In this document: one piece after another, positions 26,062 to 34,066 of the stretch | How positions within the stretch are numbered: the stretch's first letter is position 1 | Layout: every line of letters begins with the position of its first letter | Assembly: GCA_017307375.1 (NCBI GenBank) | Contig: JAFKFH010000024.1 | Location: 38,894 to 102,893 of the forward strand | Direction: 5' to 3' | Length of the DNA stretch: 64,000 nt | Source of the DNA: Alphaproteobacteria bacterium | Lineage (GTDB): Bacteria; Pseudomonadota; Alphaproteobacteria; Ferrovibrionales; Ferrovibrionaceae | Notes under the pieces: model-generated | What the model was told of the DNA's origin: nothing | Databases searched by the model: none | Seen by the model: only the letters and a program-made list of their open reading frames with translations | Program-made: the position numbers and the translations under genes

Positions 26062-27539
26062 CCGCGTCGCTCTCCGACCTGCTGCGTGCCCAGGCGACGC
26101 GCAAGCCCGGCGCGCCGGCTCTCTACCAGAAGCGCCGCGGCGTCTGGATCGGCCGCAGCTGGTCGCGCTACGCCGCCGATGTCCAGGCCTTCGCCGGATA
26201 TCTCGCCGGCATCGGCTTCGGCCCTGGCAGCCGTCTGCTGCTGATCGGCGAGGCCTCTGCCGAGTGGTTGATTGCCGAGGCGGCGGCCCACTGGCTGGGC
26301 GGCGCCACCGTCACGCCCTATCCCGATGCGCCGGCCGGGGAACTGGCCGACATGATCGGCCAATCGGGCTTCGACGCCGTCGTCGTCGACGGCATGGACC
26401 TGGCTCGCGCGGTGCAAGCCGCGACCGGGGCCGAGCCGGCCGGCTTTGTCCTGATCCGGCCGGAAGCCGGTGCCGTCGGCACGCCGTTCGAGGCGACGCT
26501 GGCCGCCGCCCCTGCCGCCACGCCCGGGACTGCCGGCGGCCTCGCCTGCATCGCCTTCACCCCCGGCGCCGGCGGTCGCAGCCGCGCTGTTCCAATCGAC
26601 CACGCCACGCTTGTCGCGAAGGCCGAGGCCCTGGCGACCACGTTCAAGCTGGGCGACGATGCCTTGCACGCGCTGGCCCAGGTGCCGCCGGCCCACCTGG
26701 CCGAACGCATTGCCACCGCGACGCTGCATCTGCGTCACGGCGGCACGCTGTTCTTCCCCGAGCGTGTCGATACCGTCGGTGCCGACATCGAGGAGGCGCG
26801 GCCGCGTCAGCTTACTGCCCTGCCCTGGCAGGTCGACATGCTCTACCACGCCCTGTCCGGCCGCGTGCCCGCCGGCGGGTCGCTCGACCCATCCGGCTGG
26901 TTTGCCCGGCGCGCCCTGCGCCGCCATCTCGGGCTTTCGTCGGTGCGTCGTCTGGTCGTTCACGGGGGCCAGGCGAGCGCTGCCGCCGAGCAGTTCTTCC
27001 ACCGGCTCGATATCGAGATCGTCACCGGCTACGGCGTCACCGAGGCGGCAGGCTGGAGCCTCGTTCGCCGCCCCGGCCAGCAGTGGACACCGCTCGCCGG
27101 GACCAAGTCCGTCGAAAGGGACGGCGAACTGGTGCTGGAGGAAGGCGGCCGCGTGATCGCCACCGGCGATCGTGCCGAGGCCGGCGGGCCGGCCGGCAGA
27201 CTGGAGGCGAGCGAGATCGAAGCCCGGCTGCAGGCAAGCCCGCTGATCGCCCGCGCGATCGTCGTCGGCGGAATCGTCGCCATCGAGGCCGACGCCCGGA
27301 CCACCGGTGCGTGGGCCAATGCCCAAGGCCATGGTTACACCACTTATCGCTCGCTGGTCACCCTGCCTGCCGTGGCCGAGATGTTGCGCGCCGAGGCCGC
27401 CGGCCGGGCCGGCGCGGCGCTCGGCAGCATGGTCGTCCTGGCCGAACCGCTGGCCCGCGCGGACGGCACCCTGACCGCCTCGGCCACGATCCGCCGCGAC
27501 GCGGTCGCGGCACTGATCCGCGCCCACGAGAGGGCTTGA
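26058..27539 (+). CDS. Degenerate AMP-dependent synthetase-like protein embedded in the ABC operon
   Basis: 493 residues, clearly related to FadD15-type long-chain acyl-CoA synthetases (IGEASAEWLIAEAAAHWLGG, LTALPWQVDMLYHAL, TGYGVTEAAGW), which are often found within branched-chain ABC operons at about 640 residues. The P-loop reads FTPGAGGRSRAV instead of TSGTTGxPKG, losing the Thr/Ser and Lys. The hinge after ATGDRAEAGG is deleted, with no R/K-K-E-I-I-K segment. The C-terminal catalytic lysine motif (LTPTLKxKR in active homologues) reads LTASATIRR. The motif Glu and Asp survive. It is probably not an active ligase; a binding or scaffolding role is possible (inference). GTG start in a GTGA overlap with an AGGAA site. 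The frame is intact, so this is not an obvious pseudogene. Confidence 0.75.
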   Translation: MTASLSDLLRAQATRKPGAPALYQKRRGVWIGRSWSRYAADVQAFAGYLAGIGFGPGSRLLLIGEASAEWLIAEAAAHWLGGATVTPYPDAPAGELADMIGQSGFDAVVVDGMDLARAVQAATGAEPAGFVLIRPEAGAVGTPFEATLAAAPAATPGTAGGLACIAFTPGAGGRSRAVPIDHATLVAKAEALATTFKLGDDALHALAQVPPAHLAERIATATLHLRHGGTLFFPERVDTVGADIEEARPRQLTALPWQVDMLYHALSGRVPAGGSLDPSGWFARRALRRHLGLSSVRRLVVHGGQASAAAEQFFHRLDIEIVTGYGVTEAAGWSLVRRPGQQWTPLAGTKSVERDGELVLEEGGRVIATGDRAEAGGPAGRLEASEIEARLQASPLIARAIVVGGIVAIEADARTTGAWANAQGHGYTTYRSLVTLPAVAEMLRAEAAGRAGAALGSMVVLAEPLARADGTLTASATIRRDAVAALIRAHERA

Positions 27540-27543
27540 GCCT

Positions 27544-28416
27544 ATGCAATACTTCGCCGACCTCGTCATTTCCGGACTGGCCATCGGGGCGATCTACGGC
27601 CTGATCGGCATGGGCTATGCCTGCATCTACAAGGCGACGGGGGTCGTCAACTTCGCCCAGGGCGAGGTGATGATGCTGATCACCTATGTCACCGCCTCGC
27701 TGCTGACCCTGACCACCTGGCCGTTCTGGATGGGGCTGGTCCTGGCCCCGGCCGTCGGCATCCTGGTCGGCATCGTGGTCGAACGTGTGGTGATCCGGCC
27801 GATGATCGGGCGGCCGTCATTTGCCATCGTCATGGTGACGATCGGGCTGGCCGTGCTGATGCGCTCGCTGATCGTGCTGTTCTGGGGTTCGGAGCCGCGG
27901 GAATTTCCGGGCCGCGGCTCGGAAGACGTCATCCAGATCCTCGGTATCGGCCTCTATCCGGTCCAGGTGCTGGCCTTCCTGATCTTCATCTCGGCCGCCG
28001 CCGCGGCCTGGGCCTTCCTGCGCTACAGCCGCCTGGGCATCGCGATGCGGGCGACTGCGCTGAGCGAGCAGATCGCGATGCTGATGGGCGTCGACGTCCG
28101 CCGCATTTCCGGCCTGTCCTGGGCCGGGGCCGCAGCGCTGTCGGGCCTGGCGGGCGTCCTGTTCGCCTCGGCCGCCTATGTCGGGCCGGACCTGTTCGCC
28201 GTCGGCCTCAAGGCATTCCCGGCAACGATCCTCGGCGGGCTCGACGCGGTCACCGGATCGGCCTTCGGCGGCCTGCTGATCGGCGTCACCGAAAACCTGG
28301 TCGGCGGCTATGTCGATTCCTCGCTGAAGGAAATCGCCGGCTTCGTCGTCATCATCTTCATCCTGATGCTGCGCCCCAACGGGCTGTTCGGCGATCGCGA
28401 CGTGGAGCGCGTCTGA
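27544..28416 (+). CDS. Branched-chain-type ABC transporter permease (LivH-like)
   Basis: 290 residues with about eight TM helices. The N-terminal ISGLAIGAIYGLIGMGYACI and VVNFAQGEVMML (the LivH NFAQG motif) and the EAA-like loop ALSEQIAMLMGVDVRR identify it. It forms half of the transmembrane pore. Four bases separate it from the preceding gene and its stop overlaps the LivM-like start (TGATG). Substrate class of the family: branched-chain amino acids, amides, urea or aromatic/aliphatic acids. Confidence 0.93.
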   Translation: MQYFADLVISGLAIGAIYGLIGMGYACIYKATGVVNFAQGEVMMLITYVTASLLTLTTWPFWMGLVLAPAVGILVGIVVERVVIRPMIGRPSFAIVMVTIGLAVLMRSLIVLFWGSEPREFPGRGSEDVIQILGIGLYPVQVLAFLIFISAAAAAWAFLRYSRLGIAMRATALSEQIAMLMGVDVRRISGLSWAGAAALSGLAGVLFASAAYVGPDLFAVGLKAFPATILGGLDAVTGSAFGGLLIGVTENLVGGYVDSSLKEIAGFVVIIFILMLRPNGLFGDRDVERV

Positions 28417-29462
28417 TGCAGGCCGTCACCTTTCCGACCAACCACGCCGACCTGACCCGCCTGGTCGGCGGCGGCCGCCAATGGGCGTTGATCGCGATCG
28501 GCCTGGGCCTTGCCGCCGCCCTGCCCTATGCGGTCAACTCCTACGTACTCGGCTACGCCACGCTGGTGCTGATCACCGCGGTCGGGGCCGTCGGCTTCAA
28601 CATCCTGGTCGGCTGGACCGGCCTGGTCTCGCTCGGCTATGCCGGTTTCCTCGCCGTCGGCGCCTACACGGCCGGCTTCCTGATGTCGAAATGGGGCTGG
28701 TCGGTCCTGGCGGCGCTGCCCGCGGCCGGGATCGTTTCGGGCCTCGTCAGCTTGCTGGTCGGCATCCCGTCGCTGCGGCTGAAGGGCCTCTATCTTGCGA
28801 TCACCACCCTCGCCTTCTCGGTCATCACCAACCACCTGATCCTGCTGGCCAAGCCGATCACCGGTGGATCGGCGGGGCTGCGCGTGCCGCGCCCGGTCGT
28901 GTTCGGCATCGACATGACGTCGGACCGCGCGCTGTACCTGATCTGCCTCTTCGTCCTCGCGCTTGCCGTGATATTCGCCCTCAATATCCGGCGCAGCTAT
29001 GTCGGCCGCGCCCTGTTCGCAATCCGCGACTACGAGGTTGCCGCGCGCGTGCTGGGCGTCAACGTCGTCGCCTACAAGCTGCTGTCCTTCGCCTTGTCGT
29101 CGGCGGTGATCGGCATTGCCGGCGGCTTGTTCGGCATGCATCTGCGTTATCTCAACGTCGAAAGCTTCGAGCTGATCCTGTCGATCGAGGCGGTCTCGAT
29201 CGTCATCGTCGGCGGGCTGGGCTCAGTCGCCGGCGCCATCCTCGGCTCGGGCTTCATGGTGCTGTTGCCCGAGATGACGCGGCTGGCGTTCAGCGCCGCC
29301 GGCGGATCGCTCGGCGGGGTGTTCTCGTCGAACGCGCAGGAGGTGAAGGGGGTCATCTTCGGCCTCGTCATCATCCTGTTCCTGCGCTTCGCCCCATCCG
29401 GCCTGGTCGGCGCCTTCCGCCGCCTCGGCGCACGGATCCGGCGCTGGCCACTTGCCTACTGA
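28416..29462 (+). CDS. Branched-chain-type ABC transporter permease (LivM-like)
   Basis: 348 residues, about nine or ten TM helices. LivM hallmarks: GFNILVGWTGLVSLGYAGF, LRLKGLYLAITTLAFS, and the cytoplasmic coupling loop AIRDYEVAARVLGVNVVAYK. It partners the LivH-like subunit. Translation is coupled to livH through the TGATG overlap. A basic C terminus (RRLGARIRRW) faces the cytoplasm. Confidence 0.93.
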   Translation: MQAVTFPTNHADLTRLVGGGRQWALIAIGLGLAAALPYAVNSYVLGYATLVLITAVGAVGFNILVGWTGLVSLGYAGFLAVGAYTAGFLMSKWGWSVLAALPAAGIVSGLVSLLVGIPSLRLKGLYLAITTLAFSVITNHLILLAKPITGGSAGLRVPRPVVFGIDMTSDRALYLICLFVLALAVIFALNIRRSYVGRALFAIRDYEVAARVLGVNVVAYKLLSFALSSAVIGIAGGLFGMHLRYLNVESFELILSIEAVSIVIVGGLGSVAGAILGSGFMVLLPEMTRLAFSAAGGSLGGVFSSNAQEVKGVIFGLVIILFLRFAPSGLVGAFRRLGARIRRWPLAY

Positions 29463-29495
29463 AACCATCACCATAACCCCGGGGGAGGAACCCAG

Positions 29496-30662
29496 ATGAC
29501 CCGCAAACTAACGCTGCTGTCGGCGACGATCGCCGCCATTGCCCTGACCGCCGCGGCCCAGGCGGCCGAGCCCGGCGTCACCGCGACCGAAGTCAAGCTG
29601 GGCGGATCGACCGCGCTGACCGGCCCGGGCGCCCTGGTCGGCATCGCCCATGACCTGGGCGAGAAGGTCGCGGCCGCCGAGATCAACGATGCCGGCGGCA
29701 TCAACGGCCGCAAGCTCGTCCGCTATTTCGAGGATGACGGCTACGTCCCCTCGCGCACGGTGCAGGCCATGCGCAAGCTGGTCGAGATCGACGAGGTGCT
29801 GGGCGTCACCGCCTCGTCGGGCACGGCCTCGACCATCGCCGCCCTGCCGCTGGCCGAGGAAAAGGGCGTGCCGATGCTGCAAACCGCGGCGCAGAACACG
29901 GTGATGTTCAACCCGCCGCACAAGAACCTGTTCGGCGTCGGCCGCTCCTACGGTCCTGGCACTACCGAATTCGTCAAGTTCCTCGCCGGCCGCACCGACA
30001 AGTCGGCCAAGTGGATCGCCGTCGTCCAGGACGACGACTACGGCGACGACGTGCAGAGCGGCTATGAAAAGGCGGTCAAGGAACTCGGCCTGACCTCGGT
30101 CGGCGTACTGCGCTACAAGCGTGGCCAGAAGGAATTCTCGGCCGAGATCGTCAAGGCCAAGCAGCTCGGGGCGAAGATGATCGTCTCGGGCGCGATCATC
30201 GGCGAGAACGTCGCCATGGCCAAGGAAATGAAGCGCATCGGGCTCGACGCCCAGCTCGCGATCCTGTGGTCGGGCCGCATCCCGCAGCTGATCGACCTGA
30301 TGGGCGAAGCCGGCAACGGCGTGATCGCCGCCGACTATGTCGGCGAGTTCTCGGACCCCGCCGGCCAGGCCTTCATGGCCAAGGCCAAGAAGTACCTGAC
30401 CGCCGACGAACTGACCAAGCTGAACCGCTACAGCCTCACCGGCTATGTCGGGATCATGCTGATGGCCGATGCGATCAAGCGCTGCGGCCAGGAAGTCAGC
30501 CGCGCCTGCGTCATCGCCAAGCTCGAGACGGCCAAGGATGTCCAGACCAACGGCCTGACCTCGCCGATCAACCTGTCGGCCGACAACCATGTTGCCGAAC
30601 TGAAGCTCAGCTACACCATTGCCGACTTTGCCAAGAAGGAATGGGTGCCGCTGGCCAAGTGA
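29496..30662 (+). CDS. Periplasmic substrate-binding protein of the branched-chain-type ABC importer (LivK-like)
   Basis: 388 residues. Sec signal peptide (about residues 1-24, ending AAAQAA, no lipobox) followed by a type I periplasmic binding protein fold (VKLGGSTALTGPGALVG, INGRKLVRYFEDDGYVP, WIAVVQDDDYGDDVQSGYEKA). The family binds leucine-like, amide, urea or carboxylate ligands; carriage in an operon with an acyl-CoA ligase suggests a carboxylic acid ligand (inference). The start has a strong GGGGGAGGAA site. A strong terminator follows. Confidence 0.92.
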   Translation: MTRKLTLLSATIAAIALTAAAQAAEPGVTATEVKLGGSTALTGPGALVGIAHDLGEKVAAAEINDAGGINGRKLVRYFEDDGYVPSRTVQAMRKLVEIDEVLGVTASSGTASTIAALPLAEEKGVPMLQTAAQNTVMFNPPHKNLFGVGRSYGPGTTEFVKFLAGRTDKSAKWIAVVQDDDYGDDVQSGYEKAVKELGLTSVGVLRYKRGQKEFSAEIVKAKQLGAKMIVSGAIIGENVAMAKEMKRIGLDAQLAILWSGRIPQLIDLMGEAGNGVIAADYVGEFSDPAGQAFMAKAKKYLTADELTKLNRYSLTGYVGIMLMADAIKRCGQEVSRACVIAKLETAKDVQTNGLTSPINLSADNHVAELKLSYTIADFAKKEWVPLAK

Positions 30663-30672
30663 TGCCTCCCCT

Positions 30673-30708
30673 GGCCGCCGCGCCATCGGGCGCGGCGGCC
30701 CTTTTTTT
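30673..30708 (+). terminator. Strong rho-independent terminator after the importer operon
   Basis: A perfect 12-bp GC-rich stem (30673-30684 with 30689-30700, GGCCGCCGCGCC / GGCGCGGCGGCC) with the loop ATCG is followed by C and seven T. It ends only 12 nt before the ATG of the downstream carboxylase, leaving no room for a promoter in between. Confidence 0.92.
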
Positions 30709-30720
30709 GTTCGCCGAGGG

Positions 30721-33700
30721 ATGTCGCCGTTGTTTGCCAAGCTTCTGATCGCCAATCGCGGCGAAATCGCCATCCGCATCGCCCGCGCCGCCGCCGACAG
30801 CGGCATCCGTACCGTGGCAATCCACCCGCAGGACGATGCGGCCTCGCTGCATGTGCGCCGGGCCGACGAGGCCATCGTGCTACCCGGCCAGGGACCGGCG
30901 GCCTATCTGAACATCCAGGGAGTGATCGAGGCGGCGCGTGCCACCGGCTGCGACGCGATTCATCCCGGCTATGGCTTCCTCAGCGAAAATGCCGCCTTCG
31001 CCCGCGCCTGCGGCGACGCCGGCCTGACTTTCGTCGGCCCGGCCCCCGAGGTACTGGAGCTGTTCGGCGACAAGGCCCGCGCCCGTGCGTTCGCCATCTC
31101 CCACGGCGTGCCGCTCGCGGCCGGCACCAATGGCGCCACGGATCTGGCCGAGATGCAGGAATTTTTCCGCAGCCTCGGCCCCGGTGCCGCGGTCATGGTC
31201 AAGGCTATCGCCGGGGGCGGCGGTCGCGGCATGCGCATAGTCGAGCGCATCGACGACCTGCCCGAGGCGTTCGAGCGTTGCCGGTCCGAGGCGATCGCGG
31301 CCTTCGGGTCGGGCGACCTCTATGCCGAACGGCTGATCCGCAACGCCCGGCATGTCGAGGTCCAGATCATCGCCGATGGCCAGGGTAGCGTCAGCCATCT
31401 GTGGGAGCGCGAATGCAGCCTGCAGCGCCGCCAGCAGAAGCTGATCGAGCTGGCGCCCTGCCCCGGCCTGGATCCCGCCCTGCGGGAGCGGATGACCGCC
31501 GCGGCTGTCGGGCTGGCTTCCGCCGCGACCTATGCCGGCCTCGGCACCTTCGAATTCCTGGTCGATACCAGCGTTGGCGATTTCGTCTTCATGGAAGCGA
31601 ACCCGCGCCTGCAGGTCGAACATACCGTTACCGAGGAGATCTTCGGCATCGACCTTGTCCGTGCCCAGATCGCCATCGCCGCAGGTGCATCGCTTGCGAG
31701 CCTGGGCCTGCGCCAGGCCGACCTTCCGGCCCCGCGCGGCCAGGCCGTGCAGGCCCGCATCAACATGGAGACCCTGCTGCCCGACGGCACCACCCTGCCC
31801 TCGGGCGGCACGATCAGCCGCTATGAGCCCGCCGCCGGCCCCGGCCTGCGCGTCGACGGCTACGGTTATGCCGGCTACCGCACCGCCGTCGGCTATGACT
31901 CGCTGCTCGCCAAGCTGGTCGCCCACGGGCCGGATACGGCAACCGCGATGGCACGATTGTCGCGCGGGCTGGCGGAAACCTGCATCGAAGGCGTCGGTAC
32001 CAATATTGCCTTCCTGCAGGCGCTCGCGACGCATCCGGCAGTCATTGCCGGCACCATCACCACCCACTTCGTCCAGGATCACATGGCCGATCTGGCGGTG
32101 GCGACCGACCTGCCGGCCGCCACCGACCCTGGCCCCGATGCCTGGCCCGGCGCCCATCGCGTCGCCGTACCGATGAGCGGCCGCGTCGTACGCCTCGAGG
32201 TCGCCGAGGGGGATCGTATCGCCCGCGGCCAGCCGATCCTGATCGTCGAGGCGATGAAGATGGAACTGGTGGTGACGTCGGATGCCGCCGGCATCGTGCT
32301 GGCGCTGCGCGTCGCAGCCGGCGACACCGTGGATCCCGGCATGGTCGTCGCCGTGCTGGCCGCGGGCGACGAAGGCGAAGTCGCGGCGGGTGCCGCCGCC
32401 GTCGATCTCGACGCCGTCCGGCCAGAACTTGCCGAACTGCAGGACCGCCTGGCGCTGACCATGGATGCGGCGCGCCCCGCGGCCATCGCCAAACGGCACG
32501 CGCGCAACCAGCGCAGCGCCCGCGAGAATGTCGCCGATCTCTGCGACGACGGCAGCTTTATCGAATATGGCGCCCTGGTCATCCCCGCCCAGCGCAGCCG
32601 CCGGGCGGAAGACGACCTGATCCGCAACACGCCGGCCGACGGTATCGTCACCGGCATCGGCACCGTCAATGCCGACCGGTTCGGACCGGAAGCCGCGCGC
32701 TGCATGGTTCTCGCCTACGACTATACCGTCCTGGCCGGGACACAAGGGATCATGTCGCACCGCAAGAAGGATCGGGCGCTGACGCTGGCCGAGGAATTCC
32801 GCCTGCCGGTCGTCCTGTTTGCCGAGGGTGGCGGCGGGCGGCCGGGCGATGTCGACGCGCTTGGCGTCTCCGGGCTCGAATCCGCCACCTTCTGGCGCTT
32901 CGCGCGGCTCAGCGGCCAGGTCCCGACCGTCGGCATCGTCGCCGGCCGCTGCTTTGCCGGCAATGCGGCGTTGCTCGGCTGCTGCGACGTCATTCTCGGG
33001 GTCCGCGGCGCCTCGGTCGGCATGGCCGGTCCGGCGATGATCGAAGGCGGCGGCCTCGGCGTATTCTCGCCGGACGAAGTCGGCCCGATCGAGGCCCATG
33101 CAGCCAACGGCATCGCCGACCTGGTGGTCGAGGACGAAGTGCAGGCCGTCGCCGTCGCGCGGCGCTACCTCGGTTATTTCCAGGGCCGCATAAGCGACTG
33201 GCGCGCGCCGGACCAGCGCATGCTGCGCCACCTGGTGCCGGAAAACCGGCTGCGCATCTACGACGTCAGGCCGATCGTGGAAAACCTGGCCGACGAAGGC
33301 TCGGTGCTGGAACTCAAGCCCGGTTTCGCCCCCGGGCTCGTCACCGCCTTCGCCAGGATCGAAGGACGCCCGGTCGGCATCCTCGCCAACAACCCGTTGC
33401 ATCTGGCCGGCGCCGTCGACGCGCAGGCCGCCGCCAAGGCCGCGCGCTTCATCCGCCTGTGCGACACCTTCGGCATTCCCCTGGTGGCCTTGTGCGACAC
33501 GCCCGGCTTCATGGTCGGACCAGACGAGGAGAAGCGTGGCATGGTGCGCTTCGCCGCCGACATGTTCGCCGCCGCCGCGCGCTTGCGCGTGCCGTTTTTC
33601 ACCGTCGTGCTGCGCAAGGCCTACGGCCTCGGGGCGATGGCAATGGCCGGCGGCTCGACGCACCGTTCCGCCTTCACCGTTTCCTGGCCGACCGGCGAGT

Positions 33701-33942
33701 TCGGCGGCATGGGACTGGAAGGCGCCGTCCGCCTCGCCTATCGCAACGAACTGGCGGCTGCCGGCGACGCTGCAGCGGCGAAGGCGCTATTCGAGGCCAA
33801 GGTTGCCGAACTCTACCAGGACGGCCGCGCCCTCTCGATCGCCACCTATTTCGAGGTCGACGCCGTGATCGATCCGGCCGAGACGCGCAGTTGGCTGGCG
33901 CGGGGATTGAACGCTGCCGGAACAAAAACTGCCAGCTCCTGA
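30721..33942 (+). CDS. Single-chain biotin-dependent acyl-CoA carboxylase (BC-BCCP-CT fusion)
   Basis: 1073 residues. Biotin carboxylase (about 1-450: KLLIANRGEIAIRIARAA, IHPGYGFLSENAAF, the ATP loop KAIAGGGGRGMRIVE, FMEANPRLQVEHTVTEE), then the biotinyl domain (about 485-555) with the biotinylated Lys in VEAMKMEL, then a carboxyltransferase (about 590-1073: GTQGIMSHRKKDRAL, FAEGGGGRPGDVD, CDTPGFMVGPDEE, RKAYGLGAMAM). All three steps of acyl-CoA carboxylation therefore lie on one chain; in most bacteria they are split (AccC/PccA plus PccB). Single-chain long-chain acyl-CoA carboxylases are known in actinobacteria and some proteobacteria. The substrate may be the acyl-CoA made by the upstream ligase (inference). 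The ATG lies 12 nt after a terminator with only GAGGG directly adjoining it. Confidence 0.9.
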   Translation: MSPLFAKLLIANRGEIAIRIARAAADSGIRTVAIHPQDDAASLHVRRADEAIVLPGQGPAAYLNIQGVIEAARATGCDAIHPGYGFLSENAAFARACGDAGLTFVGPAPEVLELFGDKARARAFAISHGVPLAAGTNGATDLAEMQEFFRSLGPGAAVMVKAIAGGGGRGMRIVERIDDLPEAFERCRSEAIAAFGSGDLYAERLIRNARHVEVQIIADGQGSVSHLWERECSLQRRQQKLIELAPCPGLDPALRERMTAAAVGLASAATYAGLGTFEFLVDTSVGDFVFMEANPRLQVEHTVTEEIFGIDLVRAQIAIAAGASLASLGLRQADLPAPRGQAVQARINMETLLPDGTTLPSGGTISRYEPAAGPGLRVDGYGYAGYRTAVGYDSLLAKLVAHGPDTATAMARLSRGLAETCIEGVGTNIAFLQALATHPAVIAGTITTHFVQDHMADLAVATDLPAATDPGPDAWPGAHRVAVPMSGRVVRLEVAEGDRIARGQPILIVEAMKMELVVTSDAAGIVLALRVAAGDTVDPGMVVAVLAAGDEGEVAAGAAAVDLDAVRPELAELQDRLALTMDAARPAAIAKRHARNQRSARENVADLCDDGSFIEYGALVIPAQRSRRAEDDLIRNTPADGIVTGIGTVNADRFGPEAARCMVLAYDYTVLAGTQGIMSHRKKDRALTLAEEFRLPVVLFAEGGGGRPGDVDALGVSGLESATFWRFARLSGQVPTVGIVAGRCFAGNAALLGCCDVILGVRGASVGMAGPAMIEGGGLGVFSPDEVGPIEAHAANGIADLVVEDEVQAVAVARRYLGYFQGRISDWRAPDQRMLRHLVPENRLRIYDVRPIVENLADEGSVLELKPGFAPGLVTAFARIEGRPVGILANNPLHLAGAVDAQAAAKAARFIRLCDTFGIPLVALCDTPGFMVGPDEEKRGMVRFAADMFAAAARLRVPFFTVVLRKAYGLGAMAMAGGSTHRSAFTVSWPTGEFGGMGLEGAVRLAYRNELAAAGDAAAAKALFEAKVAELYQDGRALSIATYFEVDAVIDPAETRSWLARGLNAAGTKTASS

Positions 33943-33953
33943 AGTCTGACAAC

Positions 33954-34039
33954 CAACTTAACTTAAGTTAGTCGTAATCATATCCTCCCGCATATATCGC
34001 GGATTCACGGATACGACACGATGATTTCAAGTTAAGTTG
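33954..34039. promoter_or_regulatory. Control region of the EAL gene: 11-bp inverted repeats flanking a 10-bp palindrome
   Basis: CAACTTAACTT (33954-33964) is repeated in inverted orientation as AAGTTAAGTTG (34029-34039), 64 nt apart, and the left copy runs into the perfect palindrome AACTTAAGTT (33960-33969). The sequence between is AT-rich for this genome (CATATATCG at about 33991). It ends 27 nt before the EAL gene start. The arrangement suits a dimeric regulator binding two sites around a promoter; the promoter boxes were not resolved. Confidence 0.5.
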
Positions 34040-34066
34040 TTGGGCAGACGGCGGGAAGGCGGCGCC

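Noticed and set aside
30880..33663. A 927-codon minus-strand open frame opposite the carboxylase
   Set aside because: Same shadow composition; the plus strand encodes an unmistakable BC-BCCP-CT protein.
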